64,000 bases of DNA from Cynocephalus volans (Eukaryota; Chordata; Mammalia; Dermoptera; Cynocephalidae): positions 44,742,407-44,806,406 of the forward strand of contig NC_084463.1 in NCBI RefSeq assembly GCF_027409185.1. The letters are read 5' to 3'. The translations under genes and the position numbers were made by a program. This document shows positions 46,850-58,813 of the stretch, in pieces. Each line of letters opens with the position of its first letter. Within the stretch, counting starts at the first letter, position 1. The notes under the pieces are model-generated. The model did not search any database, had not been told where the DNA came from, and was given only the letters and a program-made list of their open reading frames with translations.

Positions 46850-47475
46850 AGGAGAGTGTTGCAGGGTCATGGCCTACCCCAGCTCAGAATCTGCAGTTTC
46901 CCACAGTCCCAGGCAGGTAACAGTGGTCTGAGCTGAAGCTAAGCAAGCTGAGGATGTGGCATGAGAATTGTAGGCATCCCTGAGTTTGGGTTCTCTACCC
47001 ACTGAGGGTGCCCAACACATGACGTCCCAGGACCCAACACTGGTGAGGAAGGGTCTGTACAATTGCAGGCAGGTTATTCTCACCAACCTCAAGCCTCAAG
47101 CATATGGTAGATAAGGCACAAACTTAGACACATGAGTTGCAAAAATGGATAGAAGGAAGCATGGAATACAACTCAAAAAGATCACACATGCTGGATTCCA
47201 GCAGCGTGATCTTCTGGAAAAGCCACTTCTTTTCTTGTTTTCATTTTTTAAAAAAATTGGCACTGGCAAGATGTTCAAATTAAATGAAATTTAGATACTG
47301 TCATCCTCTGGTCATAAACCTTCCAATGCCGCCCTGTTATGTTTAGAATCAGACCTCACCTCGGCCTGTGTGGTGGCAGCCTCCACACTGGCTCCCAGCA
47401 CTAAGTGGTTAGTAACTCACTTCTGACCAACAGAACACAGCACAAATGATGGGATACCACTTTTGTGTGAATGAT
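46850..47475. other. No gene recognised
   Basis: Sequence beyond the 5'-most recognised exon of RalGEF copy B. I looked for REM-domain exons on the minus strand and did not find any. Confidence 0.45.
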
Positions 47476-47479
47476 CTCA

Positions 47480-47815
47480 GGTTGTTATAAGCTACTATGG
47501 ACAGGGTAGCTGATAAACAACGGAAATTTATTTCTCACAGTTCTGGAGCCTGAAAGTTTGAAATCAAGGTGCCGGTATGGTCGGGTTCTGTTGAGGACTC
47601 TATTTTGGGCTGCAAACTGCAGACTTCAGGTTGTATCCTCCCCTGGCAGAAGAGAGCAGAGGGATTTTGGAGTCTGTTTTATAAGTTCAGCCATCCCATT
47701 CCTGAAGGACCCACCCTCGCAACCTCATTATGTCCCACATCACCAAATACCATCACTTTGGGGGTTAGAATTTCAACATATAAATTTTTGAGGGAAAATA
47801 CTCGGTTGATTTCAA
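47480..47815 (-). mobile_element. MLT1-type LTR fragment, antisense
   Basis: GGAAATTTATTTCTCACAGT, TCTGGAGCCTGAAAGTTTGA and GGGGTTAGAATTTCAACATA match the antisense of MLT1-type MaLR LTRs. It is more diverged than the LTR at 44,989-45,372. Confidence 0.78.
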
Positions 47816-49050
47816 CTAATAAGACTTTATTACAAATAAGCTGTCTTTCTCTTACCCTCTCCAGTGTTCTCTCTTTCAATCTCCTTCTTTCTCTCTCTCT
47901 CCTCCACGCTCCCTCTCACTCTCTTTCCATTGTCTTTACCAAACTGTGAAAATGAACTTCTATGTTATCAACTGCCCTATGTAGAGGCCCACATCACACA
48001 GAAGTGAGGGGGTGCCCAGACGAACAGACAGAAAGAAACTCAGGCTCTCAGTCTAAGCTGAATTCCTCCAGTTCCTACAAGTGGATTCTCCCACAGCCAA
48101 ACTTCATTTGAGACCACAGGCTCAGCCTCAGGAGAGGCCTTGAAAGACACTCAGCTAAGCTGTGCCCAGATTCTGGTCCACACAAACAGGGCTATGTTAA
48201 ATATGTGGCGTTTAAACGTGCTGTATTTTGAAGAAATGTGTTTAAAGAGGAATGTACAACTAAGTTTTCCAGGCCCCATAATCTTGCCCTGCTACCATCC
48301 TTCCCCCTGTTCCTCTCTCTTCTAAGGCTTCCTCCAGCCACACCGGCCACCTTTCTAACCTCCTGGGGTGACGTTGACTCACAGGGCATCCTCATCTATA
48401 CCAAGGCAATTACTTTTCTCCACTTCCAAATGAGACATCACAGATCCAACAAGAACTCAGCATGTCTCCGGACACCATACTCAAGGTCAGTGCTCTGATA
48501 TATTCTGCCCTACCCCAAATGTCATCCATTCAAGCCCCCAAGTCTCTCTCTGCTCTAACAAACCTTCAGGCAGTTAAAAATATTTTATTATGGACTGAAA
48601 CACAATAGGTCATCGATGGAGATTTTCCAGGCTGGAGTTTGTGTTTTGAATGTCATCTCCCAGGAGCTTGCTTCTAAATTCAGTGTCTAAAATTATTTAA
48701 AATGTTTGGTGAGGAGCTTTATAAGACCTTTGCAGTCACGAAGAATATTACCTTTTAGAAAATCTGGTTCAAAAAGTCTTTCATCTAGGTGCATAAGTCT
48801 ACTGTTATTATTTCAGAGAAAACTGATGCTTTCCAGACAGGTTAGAGCACAAACTGAGAAAAAGCAATGGAAAAGCCTTTGGTCATACATTGCAAATAGA
48901 CTGCATTATTTGACCAGTGAAACGTAGTACCTGATCACTGTAGAGACCAAAGATAACTTCCCAGGAAGAGTATTTGTTAAAATTCAGGATTAAGTCCATA
49001 TAATAGTAGCTCAAGAACAATGGATAGGGCTAATGTATTATTAATATTAA
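47816..49050. other. No gene recognised; (TC)-rich tract at its left
   Basis: A TTTCTCTCTCTCTCC tract lies at about 47,886-47,905. The rest shows no exon, RNA gene or repeat that I can name. Confidence 0.5.
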
Positions 49051-49173
49051 AGTTAATTTTGATAAGATGCTATAAAAAATGTGTCTAATCACAGCCAGTT
49101 TGGCCACATAACATTTTTATAAATGTTTTGTGACTTTTTTACAAAAAAAAATTAACTTTTATTTCTCAAATGT
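49051..49173 (+). repeat. ~125 bp direct repeat, copy 1
   Basis: It aligns with 50,491-50,620: both run from AGTTAATTTTGATAA through an ATAAAAAATGTRTCTRATCA block to AAAAAAATTAACTTTTMTTT CTCAA-like sequence. By eye identity is roughly four in five. Family unknown. Confidence 0.65.
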
Positions 49174-49399
49174 CTATATCCATTCAGTTTATGCATAACA
49201 TTCTTCTTCATTTTAAAACAATTCTTCAAGCTTAGAAAAAATTACCTGTTCTTTAACCTTCTTTATCAGAAACACATTTTACAGTCCTTACACATTTTAT
49301 ATAAAGACTGTTTCTTCTTTATCCAGTAGTTAGAAGCATTTTAGGCCCATTTGTGGCCACTGTACTGACTGTTGCCAGGTCTCATGGCATTGTCTAAAC

Positions 49400-50490
49400 T
49401 ATTCATCTCTCTTTGCAGCTGGCCCTGTTGCCCTCACACATGTCAGCTCCTGGCCAGGCAGTGGCATTCACTCCACTGACAGGCCTTCACAGATCTTCTT
49501 GACCTCCCACCCCACACCCAGACTCACCTGTTTTAAACCCAAAATCTGGTGAGGCAGCACACAACTTCCTGGAAGAGATAATGTCAAAGCTGGGTGCCCA
49601 CACCTGGTCTAACAGCTGGTTAGGCAGCAACTCTGCATCTCAAAGAGATCACCAGACAGACAGTTGGCCTTCTGTGCTCACACATGCCTGGAGCCGCCAA
49701 TCCAGCAAAATAGTGAGATTGCTGGCACAAACTCCTGTCAAAATGACTAAAGAGGGCTACAACCGAAGAAACTGCACAGAGACTATACTACTGAGTACAC
49801 ACGAAACCAGAGCCAGCACAACATATCCAACAGACACCCAAGGAACACCTGCAGAAAAAAGTCATTTGTACATAATCCAGTCTGTAAAACTTGGAAAAGC
49901 AACTACTCAATTAGATGTGCAGTTATCAACATAGGGACAAAACAAATAAGGAAAAAGCAAGGAAACATGACAACCTCAAAGAAACACAGTAAATCTCCAG
50001 TAACAGTTGCTGAAGAAAATGACAGTTGTCAAATGCCTGTAAGGAATTTCAAATAATGATCTGAAGGAAACTCAATGAGATACAAGAGAACTAAGACAGA
50101 CAATCAACGAAATCAGGAAAATAATTCACGTTCTGAATGAGAAATTTAACAATGAGATAAATACCATAAAGAGGGATCAAACAGAAATCTTGGAACTGAA
50201 TAATTCAATCAATGGAATAAAAAAACCATAACTGAGAGCTTCAACAACAGAGTAGACCAAGCAAAAGAGAGAATTCCTGAACTTGCAGACAGATGTTTTG
50301 AAATAGCCTAGTCAGTGAGAGAAAAAAATGATAATAATAATTGAAAAGAACAAAGAGAAAAGCCTACAAGGCTTATGGGACACCATTAAGCAAATACATT
50401 CTCATCATAGGTGTTTTACAGGGAGAAGAGCAGGGGAAAGGAACAGAAACCATATTCAACATTTCAACAATGCCACCCAACACTGGAACC
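49400..50490 (+). mobile_element. L1 (or HAL1-like) 5' region and ORF1 fragment, sense
   Basis: From about 49.74 kb the sequence CAAAATGACTAAAGAGGGCT and the following A-rich ORF1-like blocks (GGAAACTCAATGAGATACAA, AGAGGGATCAAACAGAAATC, AACTTGCAGACAGATGTTTT) match L1-type ORF1 and its coiled coil. Upstream 49.4-49.7 kb is GC-richer and may be 5' UTR. Stops break the frame. Confidence 0.6.
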
Positions 50491-50620
50491 AGTTAATTTT
50501 GATAAAACATAATAAAAAATGTATCTGATCATAGTCAATTTGACCATATTAAATTTGACATTTTAATAAAACTTTTGTAACTTTCTAACAAAAAAATTAA
50601 CTTTTCTTTCTCAACTGTCA
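50491..50620 (+). repeat. ~130 bp direct repeat, copy 2
   Basis: Second copy of the 49,051-49,173 unit. It separates the ORF1-like piece from the ORF2 sequence that begins at about 50.64 kb. Confidence 0.65.
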
Positions 50621-52056
50621 CATAATAGTACAGACTCTATATACTATATATAATGAGATATATAAAGCAAACATCATTAGACCAGAGAATACAGATAAAT
50701 TGTAAGCTAATAACAGTACGGGACTGTAACACCCCATTTTCAATGAGGGACAGATCATCTAGACAAAAAATAAACAAAGAAACATTTGACTTAAACTGCA
50801 CCATAGACCAAATGGACCTACAGATATTTATAGAACATTTCATCCAACAGCTCCAGAATGCACATTTTCTCAGCTGCACAAAAAATTTTCTCCAGGATAG
50901 ATCATAAATTAGATTGCAAAAAAAGTCTATGCAAATTTTAAAATATAGAGATCATATTTAGTGTCTTTTCTGACCACAATGTATAAAACTAGAAATCAAC
51001 AACAAGAAAAACTTTGGAACCTTTACAAATACATGGAAATTAAACAACATGTTTCTAAACAACCAGGAATTAATGAAGAAATTAAAAGGAAAATGAAAAA
51101 TTGTATTGAAAAAAACAAGAATGGAGACATATCACACCAAACATATGGGACATAGCAAAAGCAGTTCTAAGTGGAAAGTGTATAGCAATAAATGCCTACA
51201 TCAAAAAAAGAACAGAGATTTCTAATAAACAGCTTAACATTGCATCTAACTAAAAACAAAAATGAACCACACCCAAAAAATGCAGAGGGGAAGAAATAAT
51301 AAAGCTTAGAGCAGAAATAAATAGAAACTGAAAAAAGATTGACAAAACAAATAGTTGGGTTTTTTTAAAGATAAACAAAATTGATAAACCTTCAGGCAGA
51401 GAGAGAGAGAGAGACTTAAATAAATAAAATCAGAAGTCAAAAAGGAATAATTACAACTTATGCCATGGAAATACAAAGAATCATGAGACTATTATGTCAA
51501 CAAGTTTGATATCATAGGAGAAATGGATAAATTCCTGGACAAATATAATCTACAAAGATTAAATTATGAAGGAGAAAAAATCTGAACAGATAAATGACAA
51601 GTGAGAAAATTAAATCGGTAATACAAAGGTTTTTTTGTTAAAGAGGAGCCCAGAACATAATGACTTCACTGCTGAATTCTACCAAACATTTAAAGAACAA
51701 ACACCAATTCTCTTCAGATTATTCCAGAAAATTGAGAAGGAGGGAATACTTCCCAACTGATTTTTTGTCAAAACCAAAGACACAACAAAGAAAGAAAATT
51801 ATAGGCAAATATCCCTGATAAACACAGATGCAAAAACTCTAAACATGATACCAGCAAACTGAATCCAAAACATTGATAGGAGTATTCACTATCATCAAGT
51901 GGGATTTGTCCCACGGTTTGCAAAAATTGTTTAACATACACAAATCAATAAGTGTGATACATAATATTAAGATAAAAAAGACAAAAATTGTATGGTCATT
52001 TCAACAGATGAAGAGAAAGTATTTGAAAAAACTTAGCACTCCATGATAAAAGTTCT

Positions 52057-52456
52057 TGTATTAGTTCATTTTTCTTGCTTATACAAAATACACAGAACTG
52101 GATAATTTATAAGAAAATGAAATTTATTGCTTACACTCTCAGAGGCTTGGAAGTCCAAAGTTCAAGGAACATTTCTGGTGGTGGCAAGAGTAACCCAGGC
52201 ATCTCACATGGCAATATGGTAGAAGCAGAGAGAGCAGAGCAGAGACTAACCTCTCATATGCTCTGCTTTTCAAGTCCTCAGAACCATGCCCCGGGACACT
52301 ATTATTAGTCCATTCACTAGGGCATGGTCCTACAATCTATTCACCTCTTCAAGGCTCCACCTGTCAATTATCATCATAGGATCTCCCACCCTCAACAGTT
52401 ACAGTGGGGATTAAACTTCAGTGAGGTTGGGTTGGGGGGGCATCTGATCTACAGCA
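52057..52456 (-). mobile_element. MaLR-type solo LTR, antisense, in L1, 5-bp TSD
   Basis: It runs TGTATTAGTTCATT to TCTACAGCA. A perfect 5-bp duplication GTTCT (52,052-52,056 and 52,457-52,461) interrupts the L1 sequence CATGATAAAAGTTCT/TAACAAGCTACACA. At 400 bp it is the reverse-orientation sister of 53,375-53,781: both begin or end with TGCTGTAGAT and CTAATACA. Confidence 0.9.
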
Positions 52457-53374
52457 GTTCTTAACAAGCTACACATAGAAGGTATGTGCCTTAAAAGAAT
52501 AAGGGCCATATATGAAAAACCTACAGATAATGTTATATTGAATGGGGAAAAGCTGAAATCTTTTCCTGTTATATGAGGAACAAGACAAAGATACCCACTT
52601 TCTCCACATCTATTCAACACAATACAGGAAGTCCTAGCCAGAGCAATAAGACAAGAGAAAGAAATGAAAAGAATCCAAATTGGAAAGGAGGAAGTCAAAC
52701 TGTTTCTTTTTGCTGATGACATAATCTTATATATATAGGAAACCCTAAGAGACTCTACCAAAAAAACTGTTAGAACTAATAAGCGAATTCAGTAAAGTTA
52801 CAGGATACAAAATCAACATACAACAGTAGCATTTCTGTATACTAGTAGTGAACTATCTGAAAAAGAAATTCAGAAAACAGTTCCCTTTAAAATAACTACC
52901 ATACAAATACTTAAAAATAAACTTAACTAAGGAGGTGAAAGATTTCTACAAGAAAATCTATAAAACTTTGAGGAAAATATTGAAAAGGACTGAGATAAAT
53001 GGAAAGCTATCCTGCGTTCACGGTTTTGAAAAACTCATTTTATAAAATGGCCATTCCACCCAAAGTGATCCACAGGTTTAATGTAATTCCTATCAAAATA
53101 CCAAGGATATTCCTCACAAAAATAGGGGGAAGAACCCTAAAATACATATGGAAACAAAAAAGGCCCTCAAATAGCCAACGCAATCCTGCGAAAAATGAAT
53201 GATGGAGTTATTATATTATTTGAATTTAAAATATGCTACAAAGCTACAGTAAACAAAGCTGCATGGTACTGGTACCAAAACAGACACCTGGATTAATGAA
53301 ACAGGATAGAGATCCCAGAAATAAATTTATTCATCTACAGACCACTGATCTTTGACAAAGGTGACAAGAATATT

Positions 53375-53781
53375 TGCTGTAGATTGAATGCCCCCCGCCC
53401 CCACTAATATCAATGAGATTTAATCCCCACTGTAAATGTTGAGGGTGGGAAATCCTATTATGGTAATTGAAAGGTGGGGACTAGAAGACGTGATTAGACT
53501 GTAGGACCATGTCCAGTGAGTGGATTAAAAATGCAAGTCATGGGCACGGTTCTCAGGGCTCTAAAAAGAAAGTGCAGGAGGAACTGTTGCTCTGCTCCAC
53601 CATTTCTGCCAGTGAGACCTTTGTGTTGCTGTAAAGCCACCACCAAAGAAGGCCCTCACCATAAGTGTTCCATGGTCTATGGGCTTCCCAGACTATAAAA
53701 CTTTAAACAATAAATTTTGGTTTTTTAAAAGTTACCCAGTTCCAGGTATTTTGTTATAAGTGACAGAAATGGACTAATACA
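53375..53781 (+). mobile_element. MaLR-type solo LTR, sense, in L1
   Basis: It starts TGCTGTAGATTGAATGCCCC and ends AATGGACTAATACA. The flanks ATATT (53,370-53,374) and ATATA (53,782-53,786) are a near-perfect 5-bp duplication. A short TA-rich microsatellite follows. The L1 sequence resumes afterwards with TCTCTTTAATAAATGGTGCT. Confidence 0.88.
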
Positions 53782-55277
53782 ATATATATATATTTATATA
53801 TATATTCAGGAAAAGAAAGTCTCTTTAATAAATGGTGCTGAGAGAACTGGATATCCACATGCTGAAGAATGAGACTATACTCCTACTTGTCATCATATAC
53901 AAAAATCAAATCAAAATGGATTAAACATTTACATGTAAAACTCAAACTGGTGAAATTACTAGAAGAAAGCATAGGGAAAATGGTCCCCTATGGAAACGAC
54001 ATGGGGCTGGGCAAGAGATTTTTCAAAATAAGTCTTCAAAAGCACAAGAAATAAAAGCAAAATAGACAAGTAGGATTATATCAATCTAAAAAGAATTTGC
54101 ATACCAAAAGAAACTTTTCACAGAGTAAAGAGACCATCTACAGAATGAGGGAAAATACTTGCAAACTGTACATCTGACAAGGGGTTAATATCAAGAATAT
54201 AAGAACTTAGCAAAAAACCAAATGACCCAACTGAGAAATGGGTCAAAGATCTTAATAGGCATTTCTCAATAAGTACATCTCAGAAGACACACAAGTGGCC
54301 AACAGGCATATAAAAAAGTGCTTAAAATCACTAACCGTCAGGGAAACGCAGATCAGAACAAGATATCACCTTGCTCTTGACAGAATGGCGAGTATCGAAA
54401 AGACAAAGGACAAAAGAAAACTAGTTTTGATGAGAATGTGGAGAAAAGCGAACACTTGCACACTGTTGGTGGGAGTTTAAACCAACACAGCCTCTATGGA
54501 AAACAGTCTAGAGGCTCCTCAAAATATTAAAAATATTACTACAATTCTTCTAGCAATCCCACTCGTGGGTATATACCAAAAGGAAATGGTATGTTGAACA
54601 GATATTTGCACTCCGATGTTTACTGCAGCACAATTTATAATAACCAACATATGGAATCGATCTCAGTGTGCCAACAATGGATCAGTAGACTTTAAAATAT
54701 GGTGTATATACACAATGGAATATTATTCGGCCCTAAAAATAGAATGAAACCTTGTCATTCAATGCAATATGGAGGAACTTGCAGGACAGTATGTTAAGTG
54801 AAGGAAGCCAAACACAGAAAGACAAATAGCATATGACCCCTCACTCCTTTGCAGAATCTTTAAAAAAAGAAGTTGATAGAATAGAGGCAGAACATAGAAC
54901 AGTGGTTGCCAGTGACTGGGGAAGTTGGGTGCGGGGGAACAGGAAGGGGTTGGCCAATGGGGAGAGAGAAGTTCTGATGTTCCATGGCACGGTAGGGTGA
55001 CTATGATTAACAGTTAAGTTTTGTACATCACATGATACGTGTATGTTTTCACCACCCAAAACGATAAGTGCATGAGAGGAGTAAGACATAACCACAGTGA
55101 CCCGATTATTACACAACATGTACGTATCAAAGCATCAGATCGTACCCCATAAATCGTATAATCACAATGTCAATAAAATTTCTTTAAGGATGATAAAGAC
55201 GTTAGCAATTTTAATAATACAAATCAACTTAAAACCACATAAGGGGCGGCTACACATCTATGAGAATGGCTAAAAGC

Positions 55278-56632
55278 CAGGGGTCGGGGCCGGGCCGAGC
55301 GGCCAGCCCTCGCGAGCCCGGAAAAAGCGAGCGGAGAAGAGCCGAGGCCTGGAGCGGTTCCCACGGGAGAGGCTCCGCAGCCGAATTGCTCTCGTGCGGC
55401 GGGCGGGCGGCTGCGGATCCCCCAGCGTCAGGAGGGCGGGGGAGCCCTGGTCCGGCACCGGAGGGCGGCCGGGCGGGCGGCGGGGCAGGTGCTCCCCTGA
55501 GCCCCCTGGCGGTGGCGGACCCCGGGACTGTCACAGGCGCCGACCATGGTTGTCTGCCGCACCGCCGCGGGCAGCGTCCCCCTCCCCGGCACGCGGCACG
55601 CCGGCGGCGGACTCCGGCACCTGGGAGCGCATCGGCCAGCTCAGGGCACAAGGCGAGCGGGCACCTTCCTGCGCAGCTGGAGCAGGTCCCGCGCGCTCCC
55701 CCGGGGCCGGCAGCCTCCGAGTCGTGCGCTCACGCGGCGGGGCCCTGCGATCGGCCCGCGCCCGGCGACTGCCGTTCCTGCGGTGCGTCTGCAGCCAGCC
55801 TGTGCTCTTGCGGGAAGAAGTGTCACCTCCAGGAAGAAGGTCGCCTTCTCCGGCAGATGAAGGAAGTGCTGCCGAAGGACCTGGGAGAGTCGCAGGGCGG
55901 CACGTCCTTTGAGGTCCTCTCGGCCTCGGAGCTCAGGATCCAGCCTGCCCAGAAGGAACAGGAGGCAGCCAGCGGCAAAGAATCCTTGCAGGACATGAAA
56001 ACGATCCAACGCCCTTAGAGCGTGAGAAGAGAGACCTGGTGAGCCAGATGCAGCAGCTGTGGGCCGCGCTGGAGAGACACGAGGAGCAGCTCGGCGACTT
56101 CATCTGCGGCTACCAGCAGCACCTCAAGGAGAGCGAGGACGCGGTCAAAGCCCTGGCCAAGGAGAAGTGGGAGCTGCGGCGCCACTGCAAGGAGGCCCCA
56201 GACCACGCCACTGCGCTGCGTTCCCAGCTGGACCTCGAGGACAACCGGATGAAGGAGCTTGAGACCGAGCTGCCCATCGCCAAGCAGTCCTTAGCGACGC
56301 CAACCGGGGATGTCCCCCAGCGGCATTCAGTCCCCGTGCTGGGCGACACTGTGCTCAAGGGCAGCCGGGAAAGGGCGGTGCAGGCGGATCTCAGCTGAGC
56401 GCAGCCATCCCACAAGGTCAGCACACTCCCTCCCACTCACCGTTCTCGCCCCCACCCCCTCAGCACCCTGCAGACCAGCAAGCGATCGGAGTGAGCACCT
56501 GCCACTCCCGGCAGCCCTCCGCCATCTGCAAGGCGTCTGCCACCGAAGGCGACCTGTCGTCCACACCGAGAGACGTCACCTGCCTCCATCATGTGTGGGA
56601 AGTGTCTGTTCCACCTTGTCTCCTGTTACAGG
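55278..56632 (+). pseudogene. KAZN: KAZN (kazrin) processed pseudogene
   Basis: Kazrin is a coiled-coil scaffold of desmosomes, endosomes and the cornified envelope; its coiled coil precedes SAM-like repeats. This intronless copy lies within L1 sequence. It starts with GC-rich 5'-UTR-like sequence, then an N-terminus of the GTWERIGQLRAQGE type (about 55,619-55,660), CSQPVLLREEVS (about 55,792), the coiled coil LLRQMKEVLPKDLGESQGGT, ASELRIQPAQKEQEAASGKE, VSQMQQLWAALERHEEQLGD, ESEDAVKALAKEKWELRRHC and TALRSQLDLEDNRMKELETE, then CHSRQPSAICKASATEGD (about 56,502-56,556). At least two frameshifts and stops (TAG near 56,016, TGA near 56,396) break it, and a short in-frame deletion removes part of the helix after KALAKEK. 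Copy ends near CCTGTTACAG; the SAM-coding part is absent. No poly(A) tail was found, perhaps because later insertions removed it. Confidence 0.88.
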
Positions 56633-56862
56633 TAAGAGGGCCCTGGGAGTCACCTGTGGGTCTTCAGTTGTAAAGCATTTGACAGGCTTTTCTTGAGTTC
56701 TCTCTCTGCTTTCTTCTCCCTGAATCTCATGGGATGTCTGTAACCTGCTGCTCCCCACCCCAGCCACGTGTGCAGATATGTCTGATAATTCCCACGATAG
56801 CCTACAAGTGACTGGGAGATTTTCAGGGAGGCATTTGAGCACAATCACAGGCAACCAAGGTG
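56633..56862 (-). repeat. Unclassified ~230 bp interspersed repeat, copy 3
   Basis: It begins at GGTAAGAGGGCCCTGGGAGT directly after the KAZN remnant and runs to GAGCACAATCACAGGCAACC. It aligns with 12,369-12,590 in the same orientation and with 8,570-8,775 in reverse. The minus-strand frame reads CLPENLPVTCRLSWELSDIS. Confidence 0.6.
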
Positions 56863-56864
56863 TG

Positions 56865-57560
56865 GAACCTTTAGGTTTTTAATTCAGTCAAGTCAGTTTT
56901 CTAAATGGTGTCAGATAAGGGTCCAACTTTATTCTTTTGCACATGAATATCCAGTTTTCCCAGCACCATTTGTTGAAGAGACTAGTCTTTCCTGATTTTG
57001 TAGTCTTGCCTTTTGATGAGGATTATTCGACCATATATGAGGGTGCTTCAGTTATCCTTTAATTCTATTTTTTCCACAAATTTTTAAAGTACCCTCGTGT
57101 GAGATTTTATTTCTGAGCTTTCCATTCTATCCCATGTGTCTCAATGTCTGTCTTTGTGCAAGTTTCACACTGTCTGGATTACTGTAACTTTGTGATACAT
57201 TTTGAAATCAGAAAGTGTGAGGGCCAATGATTTGCTTTTCGTTGTCACATGTGGTTTGATTATTTGGGGTCCTTTGATATTCCATACACATTTTAGGATT
57301 TTTTTCTCTATTTCTTAAAAAGAAAACACCACTGGCATTTTGATAAGGATTGCTTTGAATCTGCAGATTGCTCTAAGTTTTATGAACATTTTAACAATAT
57401 TAATTCTTTCAACCTGTGGACATGGATACGTGTCTATTAATTTGTTTCTATAATTTCTTTGGCAATGTTTTGTAGTTTTCTACGAGCACACATTTCTACC
57501 CCTTGGTTTTTTTTTTTTTTTAATAAGCATTTTACTCTTTTTCATTCTATTGTAAATGTA
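56865..57560 (-). mobile_element. L1 ORF2 fragment, antisense
   Basis: TTTATTCTTTTGCACATGAA, TATCCAGTTTTCCCAGCACC and GGTCCTTTGATATTCCATAC are antisense late-ORF2 blocks. A T-run at about 57,508-57,521 marks where the next L1 begins. Confidence 0.78.
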
Positions 57561-58260
57561 ATTGTTTTTTCTCTTTTTAAAAATTAATTAGCTTTATTGA
57601 CAAAAATTGTACATGTTTATAAAGTTTTAAAATATGTACACATTGTGGAAAGAAAAAAAATCCAAACTAATTAACATATGTATTACCTTACATATTTATC
57701 ATGTTTTATGGTGAGAACTTTTATAATCTACTCTCCTAGAAATTTTCATGTACAGAATACATTATTGGTGACTATAGTCACCATGTTGTACAACTATATA
57801 TACATATACATACTGAAATTACTCCTCTCTATCAGAAATATTGTATCCTTTGACCAACATGTCTCCATTTGCCACCTCCCCCTTCCCCCAGGTAACCACC
57901 ATTGTCCTCTGCTTCTGTGAGTAAGACTCTTTTGGAGTCACTTATAAGTGAGATCATGCAGTATTTGTCTTTCTGTGCATATTTCACTTAGCATAATGGC
58001 CTCCAGGTTCATCCACTTTCTTACAAATGACAGGATTTTCTTTTTCTTTTTTTAAGGCTGAAAAGTATCCTGCTGTTTATATATACCATATTTCTTTCTT
58101 TCTTTAGACCTGATGGACATGTAGATTAACCTCATATCTTGGCTATTGTGAATAATACTGCAATAAACACAGGAGTACAAATATCTCTTTGTCATACTGA
58201 TTTCATTTATTTTAGATGCACACCCATGTGTGAAATTGCTGAATCATATGGTAGTTCTAT

Positions 58261-58813
58261 TGTCTGGCTAGGCCACCACACCAGTTGTGGGGCTCTTTGA
58301 CCTGCTGGTAATCCTGCACTGACTGGGCCGACTGTTGAGCTAGGGTTGGGTCTGGAGCTCCCAGACCCCTCAAGCCCATTCACAGACTGGGCCACGAACC
58401 CTTCTCACATACCAGGCTGGGTTCCCAGACCCCTCACACACCAGGCCAGGTCACCGGACCTCTTCATGCAGGTCTGTGAGCTAGATAACAAGCCAAAAGT
58501 TCCTTGCATCCATAGGTTTGGAAAAGCATGGCTGCACCGGGCAGATGCCCAAGACCGATGCCCACCTAACTGCTTCACTCAAACTCTCTCTTTCTCTCCA
58601 CCTCTCTCTTTTCTCTCTCTCTTGCTCTCTCCCTCCCCCTGAGGAACACAATAGCAACAAAACTAAAAAGATACACTGGCGTGCGTGTGCACGAACTCCA
58701 CCCACCCATCTACACCCACACCCACACACACAATTTGCTCACAAAGAATGCTGAACCACACCCAACTGGACCCAAGGTGAGGGCCCTGACCAAACTATTC
58801 TATTTTCCCCACA
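58261..58813. mobile_element. Unclassified solo LTR (553 bp) with perfect 5-bp TSD, in L1
   Basis: The element begins TGTCTGGCTAGGCC and ends TTTTCCCCACA (TG...CA). The L1 host sequence is duplicated as TCTAT at 58,256-58,260 and 58,814-58,818. Internally it has repeated CCAGACCCCTCA-type motifs (about 58,360-58,470), a long CT-rich tract (58,585-58,640) and CACCCACACC repeats. No gag, pol or env sequence is present. Both ends are also compatible with TG...CA in the opposite reading, and no clear AATAAA was found, so orientation and class stay open. Confidence 0.7.

Larger units (their letters stand above)
50640..55277 (+). mobile_element. L1 ORF2 and 3' region, sense, carrying two MaLR LTRs
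   Basis: The order is endonuclease (50.68-50.95 kb, AAACATCATTAGACCAGAGA), RT (51.75-52.05 kb and 52.46-52.75 kb, TTTTGCTGATGACATAATCT), late ORF2 (54.3-54.8 kb, TACACAATGGAATATTATTC) and a 3' UTR (to about 55.17 kb). A few more bases of L1 ORF2-type sequence (CATCTATGAGAATGGCTAAA) precede the KAZN retrocopy, so more than one L1 copy may be joined here. Two LTRs interrupt it. No open frame survives. Confidence 0.8.

Noticed and set aside
55250-55651. Minus-strand 133-codon frame over the KAZN retrocopy
   Set aside because: The opposite strand carries the recognisable KAZN sequence, so this is a shadow frame in GC-rich DNA.
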